This document shows, one piece after another, positions 53,868 through 61,357 of a stretch of DNA of 64,000 bases. The notes under the pieces are model-generated. The model ran no database searches, had not been told where the DNA came from, and saw only the letters and a list, made by a program, of their open reading frames with translations. This DNA is from an uncultured bacterium. Lineage in GTDB: Bacteria; Patescibacteriota; Saccharimonadia; Saccharimonadales; Saccharimonadaceae. The stretch spans positions 16,995 to 80,994 of the forward strand of contig CALAKV010000038.1 in NCBI GenBank assembly GCA_937922985.1, written 5' to 3'. Each line of letters starts with the position of its first letter. Position 1 is the stretch's first letter. Position numbers and translations under genes: made by a program.

Positions 53868-54131
53868 ATGGCGGTTACACCTTGTGCTGAATGTAAAAGA
53901 TTTCTTGTCTATGAAGCGGGCTGGCATCAATATGCAGGCGCAATTTCTCCTTCAATAGAGGCACTCGCTGAATTTAAAAAAGAATATAGCGAAGAAATCA
54001 AGCGATGGGAAGAAACAGGTAGCAGCAGTAGTATTTCAACCTATTTAATAGATAGGAATGAGAGAAATTATGAACAGCTCACTCGTCAAGAAATGGAAAG
54101 ATTGAGAAAAAAGGGAATATTTATCTTTTAA
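53868..54131 (+). CDS. Small CxxC protein of unknown function
   Basis: The 87-residue soluble protein has CAECKRF near the N-terminus (Cys 6 and 9, a single CxxC), an amphipathic helical middle (EALAEFKKEYSEEIKRWEE) and a charged end (RQEMERLRKKGIFIF). GGAGAG precedes the ATG. One CxxC alone is not enough for a zinc finger unless it dimerises. The family is not recognised. The long leader suggests post-transcriptional control. Confidence 0.65.
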   Translation: MAVTPCAECKRFLVYEAGWHQYAGAISPSIEALAEFKKEYSEEIKRWEETGSSSSISTYLIDRNERNYEQLTRQEMERLRKKGIFIF

Positions 54132-54136
54132 TCTTT

Positions 54137-54164
54137 AGCCTCACAAAGTGGGGCTTTTTTATTT
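54137..54164. terminator. Terminator between the CxxC gene and the HIT gene
   Basis: An 8-position stem AGCCTCAC / GTGGGGCT (one G-U) with loop AAA, followed by TTTTTT on the plus strand. Confidence 0.75.
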
Positions 54165-54560
54165 TTCGAAAGCAATTTTTTCAGCAATTTTTGCAAGTTC
54201 TTTGGGTGAAGTTTTATCAGGGTAGCCGTGGTGGAGCTGCAAAACATTTTTATCATAAAGTGGCACAAGGTGAATATGCGCATGCGGCACGCCAAAACCT
54301 TCAACCACAACGCCCACACGAAGCGGTTTCATTTCAGCTTGAATTTTCTGGGCAATCTTTTTAGCAATTCGCCACAGATAATCATAATCACTTTGCTCTA
54401 AATCCCAAAGCAAATCAACTTGTTTTTTTGGAATAACCAAAACATGGCCGTTCGAAAGCGGCTCGATGTCGAGCATTGCGAAAACTTTTTCATCTTCATA
54501 AACCTTATAGCAGGGAATTTCGCCCTCAATAATTCGTGTAAAAATTGATTTTTCTTGCAT
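54159..54560 (-). CDS. HIT-family nucleotide hydrolase
   Basis: Histidine-triad protein of 133 residues, probably an adenosine-phosphoramidate or dinucleotide hydrolase. The triad is PHAHIHLVP near residue 95, with FAMLDIEPLSNGHVLVIPK upstream. The ATG (54558-54560) overlaps the zwf stop (TAATG), so the two are translationally coupled. A longer frame to 54656 lies inside zwf and is not used. Confidence 0.9.
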   Translation of the reverse strand: MQEKSIFTRIIEGEIPCYKVYEDEKVFAMLDIEPLSNGHVLVIPKKQVDLLWDLEQSDYDYLWRIAKKIAQKIQAEMKPLRVGVVVEGFGVPHAHIHLVPLYDKNVLQLHHGYPDKTSPKELAKIAEKIAFEK

Positions 54561-55864
54561 TAAATTTCGCTCCAATCTGTTCCTTTTTTGTAAAATTGCA
54601 AAGTTTCTTCGTTCGAATTTTGCCAAAAATCCAAAGCTGGTTGAAGAATTTCCCACGCGCGTAAAATTTCATCACTCTCAGCAAAAAACGCTTTTTCATT
54701 CTGAATAGCTTCAGCCAAAACTTTTTCATAAGCTTCGGCAGGCTGAGCATTTTCATCATAAGAAAAACTCAAATTTCGAATCTCTGTGCGACGGTTCAAG
54801 CCTGGAATTTTCGTTGCAAGTTCAATTTTTACACTCGCCGAATCATCAAGCGAAATCTGAATTAAATTAGCTTGATTTTCTTCAGTTTTGCGCAAATGAA
54901 TGCGAATTTCGCTACGCTTTTCGCTCAAGTTTTTGCCAGAAATCAGTTCGAAAGGCACATTTTTCCAGTTTTCATCTTTCGAAAATAATCGAATTTTCGC
55001 AAAAGTTTCAACACAAGATTTTGGATTTTCAACTTCTTCACGATAGGTTTGATATTGACCACGAATTGCATTTTCTTCAGGATTTTGTAATTTTTCAATC
55101 TGTTCTAATGCTTTAAAGCGAGCTTCAGGCAAATCGTTCCAACTCTTTGGAAAATCCGCCAAAAATAATGCCAAAATCTGAATTAAATGACTTTGAATAA
55201 AATCACGCAAAGCGCCACTTTGTTCATAAAAAGTGCCACGACCTTCGATTCCAATCTGTTCGCTAGCAACAATTTGCACTTTCGAAATTGATTTACCGTT
55301 CCAAATTTGCGAAAATAACGCATTTTTATGCCGCAAAATAAGCAAATTCTGCGCCATTTCTTTTGCTAAATAATGGTCGATTCGAAAAATCTGCTTTTCA
55401 CTAAAAAATTCCGCCGTTCGAGAAATAAATTCTTGTGCTGATTTTAGATCAATTCCGAAAGGTTTTTCGAAAAGAATTTTAACATCTTCACCATTTAAGC
55501 CAGCTTTTCCGGCTAATGTTGAAATCTGTGCAGCACTTGCTGGCGGAACTGAAAGATACAGCAAAATTCGCGATTCCTCATTTTCATCTTGAAGGTATTT
55601 TTTAAGCTTTTTGTATTCTGTTTCATCTGCCAAATTCATTTCGAAAAAACTTAAAATTTGCGAAAGTTTAGAATTTTCTGCGCGCAAAAGCCCGAGCGAA
55701 CTTTCAAGAATTTCGAAAGGCTGAATTTGTCGCCGAGAAACGCCAATAACTTCAAGCTCATCTGGTGAAATCTCATTTTTTTCAAGCAGAGAATCGAGCG
55801 CAGGCAAAAGCTTGCGGCGACCTAAATCGCCAGTTAAGCCAAAGATTACAAGTTTAGTTTTCAT
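54560..55864 (-). CDS. zwf: Glucose-6-phosphate 1-dehydrogenase
   Basis: Oxidises glucose-6-phosphate to 6-phosphogluconolactone with NADP. The 434-residue protein has the Rossmann motif FGLTGDLGRRKLLPAL near the N-terminus and the substrate site RIDHYLAKEM (about 165-174); EKPFG precedes it. It is shorter than the usual 480-510 residues, mainly in the C-terminal domain. The coupled HIT gene is the only neighbour in the unit; pgl and gnd are not in the window. Confidence 0.94.
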   Translation of the reverse strand: MKTKLVIFGLTGDLGRRKLLPALDSLLEKNEISPDELEVIGVSRRQIQPFEILESSLGLLRAENSKLSQILSFFEMNLADETEYKKLKKYLQDENEESRILLYLSVPPASAAQISTLAGKAGLNGEDVKILFEKPFGIDLKSAQEFISRTAEFFSEKQIFRIDHYLAKEMAQNLLILRHKNALFSQIWNGKSISKVQIVASEQIGIEGRGTFYEQSGALRDFIQSHLIQILALFLADFPKSWNDLPEARFKALEQIEKLQNPEENAIRGQYQTYREEVENPKSCVETFAKIRLFSKDENWKNVPFELISGKNLSEKRSEIRIHLRKTEENQANLIQISLDDSASVKIELATKIPGLNRRTEIRNLSFSYDENAQPAEAYEKVLAEAIQNEKAFFAESDEILRAWEILQPALDFWQNSNEETLQFYKKGTDWSEI

Positions 55865-55935
55865 ATTTACCTCTTTTCTATTTATATTTTAGCACATTCA
55901 GCTTAGAAAAATCTTAAAATTTTGAAAAAATAGTA

Positions 55936-55963
55936 AAAGAAAAACTCCCAAATTCTCGGGAGA
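55936..55963 (-). terminator. Terminator of the tRNA-Leu/tRNA-Ser unit
   Basis: On the minus strand, stem CTCCC / GGGAG around GAGAATTT, followed by TTTTTCTTTT, located between tRNA-Leu and zwf. Confidence 0.7.
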
Positions 55964-55979
55964 TTTTCTAAATAATTTC

Positions 55980-56064
55980 TGGTACACGAGAAAGGACTTG
56001 AACCTTCACGCCAATTGGCACTAGTTCCTAAGACTAGCGTGTCTACCAATTCCACCACTCGTGC
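55980..56064 (-). tRNA. tRNA-Leu (TAG)
   Basis: Class II tRNA. Acceptor GCACGAG pairs with CTCGTGT (one G-U), anticodon stem CTAGT/ACTAG holds loop CTTAGGA (anticodon TAG), the variable arm is present, the T-loop is TTCAAGT and CCA is encoded. Confidence 0.95.
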
Positions 56065-56131
56065 AAATTACTTTATTATTTTAACTGATATTTTTCGAAA
56101 AGTCAAGGATTTTTCAAAAAAATATTGGTTT

Positions 56132-56219
56132 TGGCGGAGAGAACAGGATTCGAACCTGCGAGAGCTTGCGCCCAACACGCGTTCCAGGCGTGCGCCTTAA
56201 ACCACTCGGCCATCTCTCC
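56132..56219 (-). tRNA. tRNA-Ser (GGA)
   Basis: Class II tRNA. Acceptor GGAGAGA pairs with TCTCTCC, anticodon stem CACGC/GCGTG holds loop CTGGAAC (anticodon GGA), a long variable arm is present, the T-loop is TTCGAAT and G plus encoded CCA form the 3' end. Confidence 0.96.
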
Positions 56220-56280
56220 ATAAAAATATTTTACTTTATTTTTTCGAAATTTTCAATTGAATCATGATATAATTTGAAAT

Positions 56281-56709
56281 ATGGAAGTTAAAAAATATAA
56301 GCCAGAAGATATTTATCCAACACCGCAAGAAAAACCAAAAGAAAACCAAGAAAAATCGCAAGAAGCCCAAAACAATGAATTTATTCTTGAGGAGTATAAA
56401 GTTATTCGAAAAGGTAAAAGCGAAGATTTTATACCAATTCAAATTGCTGCAATATTGGGATTTTTAAGCTTATTTCCAGCTTCTTCACCCGCTCCAATTA
56501 TTAACTATGGTTTTATCTTGCTTTCAGTTATATCTGTTAGCTATTCGCTTAAGGCTGCGAATAAATTTGAAATCGAAACTGGGCGAAAATCAAAGGCAAA
56601 AATCTGGGCAGAAATTTTATTAACACTTCAAATTGGTATTTTTATAATGTATTTGATTTCTGGCGTATTTTCTGCCGGAGGAATGTTGAATGGAATTAAA
56701 TTATTTTAG
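56281..56709 (+). CDS. Small membrane protein of unknown function
   Basis: The 142-residue protein has a Pro/Gln/Glu/Lys-rich cytoplasmic N-terminus (1-50) and three hydrophobic helices (about 52-68, 73-90 and 108-132), resembling DUF4190-like proteins in layout. TATAAT ends 7 nt before the ATG and there is no Shine-Dalgarno, so the mRNA is probably leaderless. After it, 56710-56912 holds only a short GTTGATTT..AAATCAAC dyad and a terminator. Confidence 0.68.
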   Translation: MEVKKYKPEDIYPTPQEKPKENQEKSQEAQNNEFILEEYKVIRKGKSEDFIPIQIAAILGFLSLFPASSPAPIINYGFILLSVISVSYSLKAANKFEIETGRKSKAKIWAEILLTLQIGIFIMYLISGVFSAGGMLNGIKLF

Positions 56710-56840
56710 AGTTGATTTAAACATAAATCAACTATGAATATTTAAAAAATTATCAGAATAATACGCAAAAGAATATAACCGAATGATTTATACTCAGCAA
56801 AGTATTGTTTCGAAAGACTTAAAATAATTACCAAATATTT

Positions 56841-56866
56841 CCACACCTAAAAAGGGGTGGTTTTTT
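56841..56866 (+). terminator. Terminator upstream of murE
   Basis: Stem CCACACCT / AGGGGTGG (one mismatch) with a short A loop, followed by TTTTTTCTTTT. Confidence 0.65.
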
Positions 56867-56877
56867 CTTTTAAAAAT

Positions 56878-56906
56878 TTGCCTGAAAATCTAAAAAGTGA
56901 TATAAT
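56878..56906 (+). promoter_or_regulatory. Promoter of murE
   Basis: TTGCCT (56878-56883), a 17-nt spacer and TATAAT (56901-56906), ending 6 nt before the ATG. Confidence 0.7.
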
Positions 56907-56912
56907 TTAAGA

Positions 56913-58223
56913 ATGAGCATTAAGAATAATTTAGCAAAAACGGCTCGCAAAATTCTGCCAAAAACGGCAATTTCTGGGCTTGAAAAAACTTATCGAAAAT
57001 CTCGTGCAAAAGTTATTGCAACACGTTATGGCAACCCAGCGCGCGACTTGCGAGTGATTGCTGTAACAGGTACGAACGGTAAAACCACCACTGTTAATTT
57101 TCTTAATGAAATCTTGAAAGAAGCTGGGTATAAAACTGCAATGTTTTCAACCGCAAATATTGAGATTGCGGGTATTCAAACAGTGAATGATACCAATTCT
57201 ACAACCGCAACAGTTTCGAAATTGCAAAAATTTTTCTCTGATGCAAAAAAAGCTGGTGTTGAATTTGCATTAATTGAAGCAACTTCACACGCGCTTGATC
57301 AATACAAATTTGCTGGAGTTCCTATTGAAATGGCAATTATGACCAATCTTACACAAGATCATCTTGATTACCACAAAACAATGGAAAACTACGCTAATGC
57401 TAAAGCAAAACTTTTCGAAATGCAACCACGATTTATTGTTTTAAATACTGATGATGCTTATTTCGAATTTTTCAATAAATTTGAGGCTGGCGAGCAAAAA
57501 ATAACTTATGGCGAAAGTGATTCTGCAGAAGTCAAAATTGAAAATTTCAAGCTTTACAAAAAGGGAAGTGAAGCTAATTTGCGAATTGATAATAATGTTA
57601 AACTTGAAATCGCCACAAATCTACCAGGCGAATTTAATGTTTACAACATGACTGCGGCGGCGGCCGGCGCTTATCTTTTAGGAATTTCGCTCGAAGATAT
57701 TCAAGAGGGAATTGCCAATCTTGAAGGAGTTTCAGGAAGGTTTGAATATGCTATTTCGAATTTACCTTTTGACGTGGTTGTAGATTACGCCCACACGCCA
57801 GATGCGCTTGAAAAACTTCTTAAAACTTCAAGAAAAATCACTAAAGAGCGCACGATTTTAGTTTTTGGTGCTTGCGGCGACCGTGATCGTGAAAAACGCC
57901 CAATTATGGGAAAAATCGCTCAAGGTTTAGCTAACCGAATTATTATTACCGATGAAGAAAACTACACTGAAGATGCTAAGCAAATTCGTGAAGAAATTAT
58001 TGCGGGAATTTCGAAAAAAGGTGAAAAATTGCCAGCAAATATTCAAGAAATTCCAGATCGTGAAGAAGCAATTCGAAAAGCTTTACAAATTGCAGGCAAG
58101 GGAGATATTGTATTGATTACAGGTTTAGGGCACGAAGTTTACCGCGTAATTGATGGCAAAAAAACACCTTGGAACGACACAGAAATTGTGCAAAAAATCA
58201 CGAAAGAAATCTTCAAAAAATAG
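56913..58223 (+). CDS. murE: MurE-type Mur ligase without the N-terminal domain
   Basis: Adds the third amino acid to UDP-MurNAc-dipeptide in peptidoglycan synthesis, by family. ATP-binding TGTNGKTTT lies at 52-60, then TSHALDQYKFAG, TNLTQDHLDYH, VSGRFEYA, VDYAHTPDALEKLL and FGACGDRDREKRPIMGKIA. The 436-residue protein has only about 45 residues before the P-loop; usual MurE is about 490 with a UMN-binding first domain. The DNPR substrate motif is replaced by EENY (ITDEENYTED), so it need not use diaminopimelate. The start is probably leaderless. A terminator follows. Confidence 0.88.
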   Translation: MSIKNNLAKTARKILPKTAISGLEKTYRKSRAKVIATRYGNPARDLRVIAVTGTNGKTTTVNFLNEILKEAGYKTAMFSTANIEIAGIQTVNDTNSTTATVSKLQKFFSDAKKAGVEFALIEATSHALDQYKFAGVPIEMAIMTNLTQDHLDYHKTMENYANAKAKLFEMQPRFIVLNTDDAYFEFFNKFEAGEQKITYGESDSAEVKIENFKLYKKGSEANLRIDNNVKLEIATNLPGEFNVYNMTAAAAGAYLLGISLEDIQEGIANLEGVSGRFEYAISNLPFDVVVDYAHTPDALEKLLKTSRKITKERTILVFGACGDRDREKRPIMGKIAQGLANRIIITDEENYTEDAKQIREEIIAGISKKGEKLPANIQEIPDREEAIRKALQIAGKGDIVLITGLGHEVYRVIDGKKTPWNDTEIVQKITKEIFKK

Positions 58224-58226
58224 TAA

Positions 58227-58254
58227 AAAATCGCTCATTTTTGAGCGATTTTAG
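58227..58254 (+). terminator. Terminator of murE
   Basis: An 11-bp perfect stem AAAATCGCTCA / TGAGCGATTTT with loop TTTT, followed by AGTTTTCG. Confidence 0.75.
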
Positions 58255-58260
58255 TTTTCG

Positions 58261-58290
58261 AAAAAAATAAAAACCGTTCTTTTGAACGGC
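58261..58290 (-). terminator. Terminator of the 58297 gene
   Basis: On the minus strand, stem CCGTTC / GAACGG with loop AAAA, followed by TTTTTATTTTTTT. Confidence 0.75.
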
Positions 58291-58296
58291 TTAAAT

Positions 58297-58629
58297 TTAA
58301 TAGGTTTGGCTATTTAGTTGCTCAATAAATGAACTAAAGCTAGTATCTGAAGATTTACTTCTTCGAATATGCCAATTTGCGATTTCGCCATTGCGGAATG
58401 CAAGTCGAGCTTCTTCGAGATTATTATCATTTAATTCAAAGAAGAAACTCTTTCTACGAAAAACTCCAGTAGGTTCATTGACAATAATTTCAAGAATCAA
58501 TTCCCCAAAATTAGAGCTATCATTGAGTAGATAAGATTTTTCTGGCTCTGTAACTCTTTCAGTGCAAAGAGTGGCAGCGATCCAGAAAAACAAATCGTTT
58601 TTTCCAAACCTTAAAGGTACCTTCTTCAT
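58297..58629 (-). CDS. Small soluble protein of unknown function
   Basis: The ATG at 58627-58629 has AGGGGTGAT just upstream and is preferred over a frame start at 58668. The protein has 110 residues, no signal or membrane helix, and mixed alpha/beta composition with a Ser-rich end. The family is not recognised. It is transcribed towards murE and ends at its own terminator. Confidence 0.62.
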   Translation of the reverse strand: MKKVPLRFGKNDLFFWIAATLCTERVTEPEKSYLLNDSSNFGELILEIIVNEPTGVFRRKSFFFELNDNNLEEARLAFRNGEIANWHIRRSKSSDTSFSSFIEQLNSQTY

Positions 58630-58735
58630 TATATCACCCCTTTTCGAAAAGTATTTAAATTTTAGCACACTATTGATTTTTTTGCAAATATTTAGTAAAA
58701 TAGAATAAGCATAAATATATTCAAGGAAAGATTAA

Positions 58736-61159
58736 ATGAAAGTAAAGAATAATAGAATTTTATTACCAGCAATGACGGTAGCGGTTCTAGTACTCGGTGG
58801 CGGGTATTATGGAACACAAATTATTAACAAACAAAATATTTTTTCGAAAGCATCAGCTTATACTTCAGCGGCTAATCCCGTTGATCCAAGTAATGCTCCA
58901 GATAGTTATGAAATTAAATTTACAGATACGAATTTTAAGCGTGCATTAAATTCAGTTTTAATGAAAAGAGATCCAAGCCGCACACTAGATAGTCCAATTA
59001 CGGCTGGCGTAGCTAAAACAATGACAGAGTTTTGGCCAGAAGATGCGTATCGAAATTTTGAGAATGTGGAAGGTATTCAGTATTTTAAAAACTTAAAATT
59101 AATCCATGTTCATGCAATCTGGTCATTAAAGGATATGTCTGCTGCAGCAGATCTCCAGAACATAGAAACAGCTTATGTTGGAATGAACAGCGTTAGCGAT
59201 ATTTCATTTGTTAAAAACTGGAAAAAGGTTGAGTTGCTATGGATTCACCATACTAAAGCAACAGATTTTTCGCCTCTTAAAGATTTAACAAAAGCAAAAG
59301 TTTATGGAATTTCAAGCCAAAATGTGGCAATAAAGCTTTCAGCAGGTCAAAGAATTTTTAAAAATCCTTTTATCAATTTTGATGGCACAATCATGCCAAT
59401 AGAAAATAATCAAACTTTTATAAATACAGATAAAAATGGAAATCCGCAACAAGATGGTGGATATATTAAGGTTAACGCAGATAAATTTACGGGCACAGAT
59501 AATTTTAGTGTTATAAATAAAAAATATACTCTACCTAATGGAAATGCCATGGATGACCAAAGTGATTTTTATAATACATCTGACATAACAGTAGAGAATA
59601 TAAACTTTAACCTAAACGAAAAACCAGAGATTAATTTCAATATTCAAGGTAACAGTATTCCATTGGAAGAAGGCTCGCCATTAGTTTGGGACAAACCAAG
59701 ACAAAATAATTCTACAATTAATGATGCTATAATAAAATCTTTTAAGAAGAATTATAGCCCACAAGCTGGTGGAAATTTCTTTACAGCAAGTAGCCCAACA
59801 TCAGATATTACTTCTTTCACAACTGATGCCGAAGAAGTATTCAGCAATGAAGAAAACCAAATAAATGGTGACTATTTGATTACAGCTAAGGCTACAAATA
59901 AATACGGAAATACCACGACCGCTCAATTTAGGCTTTTGACTGCTTTCGCTTCTCGTGAGCCAGCTAAAAAAGCTCTTGAAAATTTCGAAAAACAGCCAGA
60001 TTATATTAAAAATGTAATCCCTACTAATTTATTAACTGAGGTTAAGCGTACGGCAATACAACCTTTAGGAATAACCAACGATGACGTTAAAAATGCAGCA
60101 GATTCTTTAAATAATAAAATTGATGAAATTGTAGCTCTAGAAAATGAGCGCAAAACTGATATTTCAAACGCAATCAACGAATTAAAGAAAGTAATTGAAC
60201 ACGTTGCCGATTTTAAGGATGTCATGAATGAAAACGACAAGATTCTTGACCCTGTAGCAAAACAAGCAAATCTTAAAGAGTTGGAGAAAATTGCTGAACG
60301 CTACAACAAAAATACCAAAAAGTTGGAGCAGACTTTAGACAAAATTGCTAATTTAAAAAATCTTAATAATTTTTCTAAGGAAACTTTAGCACAGTTGCAA
60401 GAAGTTGTAAATGCGGCGTCAAACTTAAATATTTCAAGCCAACTTAAAACTGCCGAGGCGATAAAAAATTCAACCGAAGATCTTGCCTCAGAAAGTGAAA
60501 TCTTAGAAGCAATCAATGAACTTGAAAACGCTTTGAATGGTTTGCGAGCTGATAAAACAGCCCTAAATTCACAAATTAAAGATTTTGAAGATTCACAAAA
60601 ATGGCTGAAATATGAAGTTAAAACTGAAGCCGATAAAGCTAAAGAAGTTAAAAAAGCAGATAATCCAACTTTCGAAGAAATTAAAAAAGCAGAAGAAGAT
60701 TTGAAATCGGCTATCGAAAAAGCTAAAAAAGCAGAAAGCGAGCGCCAAAAATCATCTGAAGATAAGCTAAAAGAAGTTGAAAAAATCGTTGAAGATAACA
60801 AAACGAAGAAAAATGAGCTTCCGGCTGTTGATATCGAAAATATTGAGAATTTAATTTCGAAAGTTAAAGATGAGAAAAAACGCCAAGAATTGACCGAAAA
60901 ACTGCAAGAAATTAAAAATTCTATCAAGCAAAAAGAATCTCAAATTGAAGCAGGCAAACTTGCAGAAGCTATCAAAAAACGTAACGTGGAAATTGCAAAG
61001 CAACGTTTAAATTCTCCAGAAACTGGATATTTACGCGAAAAACAAAACCAACAAGACAGCACTACTATATTAGTTTTGATTGGTTTAGTTGCCGCAATTT
61101 TTACACCAATAATTGTATTCTTCGCTAAAAAATTGAAGAAAAATTCGAAAAAAATCTAA
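58736..61159 (+). CDS. Large surface protein with LRR-like, coiled-coil and wall-anchor regions
   Basis: The 807-residue exported protein has a signal or anchor helix at about 12-32 and LRR-like strands around 115-200 (LKLIHVHAIW, ISFVKNWKKVELLWIHHT, FSPLKDLTKAKVYGI). A beta-rich middle runs to about 410. A long Lys/Glu/Asn-rich coiled-coil part with repeated helical units (about 415-750) resembles FIVAR-type spacers. The end has SPETG (about 762-766), a transmembrane helix (about 778-797) and a Lys-rich tail, which looks like a sortase signal with Ser for Leu. AAGGAAAG precedes the ATG. It is probably an adhesin for host-cell contact; this is inference. Confidence 0.75.
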   Translation: MKVKNNRILLPAMTVAVLVLGGGYYGTQIINKQNIFSKASAYTSAANPVDPSNAPDSYEIKFTDTNFKRALNSVLMKRDPSRTLDSPITAGVAKTMTEFWPEDAYRNFENVEGIQYFKNLKLIHVHAIWSLKDMSAAADLQNIETAYVGMNSVSDISFVKNWKKVELLWIHHTKATDFSPLKDLTKAKVYGISSQNVAIKLSAGQRIFKNPFINFDGTIMPIENNQTFINTDKNGNPQQDGGYIKVNADKFTGTDNFSVINKKYTLPNGNAMDDQSDFYNTSDITVENINFNLNEKPEINFNIQGNSIPLEEGSPLVWDKPRQNNSTINDAIIKSFKKNYSPQAGGNFFTASSPTSDITSFTTDAEEVFSNEENQINGDYLITAKATNKYGNTTTAQFRLLTAFASREPAKKALENFEKQPDYIKNVIPTNLLTEVKRTAIQPLGITNDDVKNAADSLNNKIDEIVALENERKTDISNAINELKKVIEHVADFKDVMNENDKILDPVAKQANLKELEKIAERYNKNTKKLEQTLDKIANLKNLNNFSKETLAQLQEVVNAASNLNISSQLKTAEAIKNSTEDLASESEILEAINELENALNGLRADKTALNSQIKDFEDSQKWLKYEVKTEADKAKEVKKADNPTFEEIKKAEEDLKSAIEKAKKAESERQKSSEDKLKEVEKIVEDNKTKKNELPAVDIENIENLISKVKDEKKRQELTEKLQEIKNSIKQKESQIEAGKLAEAIKKRNVEIAKQRLNSPETGYLREKQNQQDSTTILVLIGLVAAIFTPIIVFFAKKLKKNSKKI

Positions 61160-61249
61160 TTTCGGAAAAGAAAAATAGGCTCGAGATAGATAGTCTGACA
61201 CTCAGCAGTCTAAAAATAATCTGAGTTCACACATCTTATAGGTAAATCA

Positions 61250-61276
61250 AAAGACGGTCATATTTGAACCGTCTTT
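61250..61276. terminator. Bidirectional terminator between the two surface-protein genes
   Basis: A 9-bp perfect stem AAAGACGGT / ACCGTCTTT around CATATTTGA. The rest of 61160-61357 shows no gene. Confidence 0.75.
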
Positions 61277-61357
61277 TCAATATATTATTTACCAAGTGAA
61301 TCTTTACAAAGCAACAATTAGGTTTTATTTATAATAACCTTTTCAAAACTGTAACTA

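Noticed and set aside
60301..60927. Antisense frame of 208 residues opposite the coiled-coil region
   Set aside because: The Ser/Phe-rich translation is the usual shadow of a Glu/Lys-rich coding strand.
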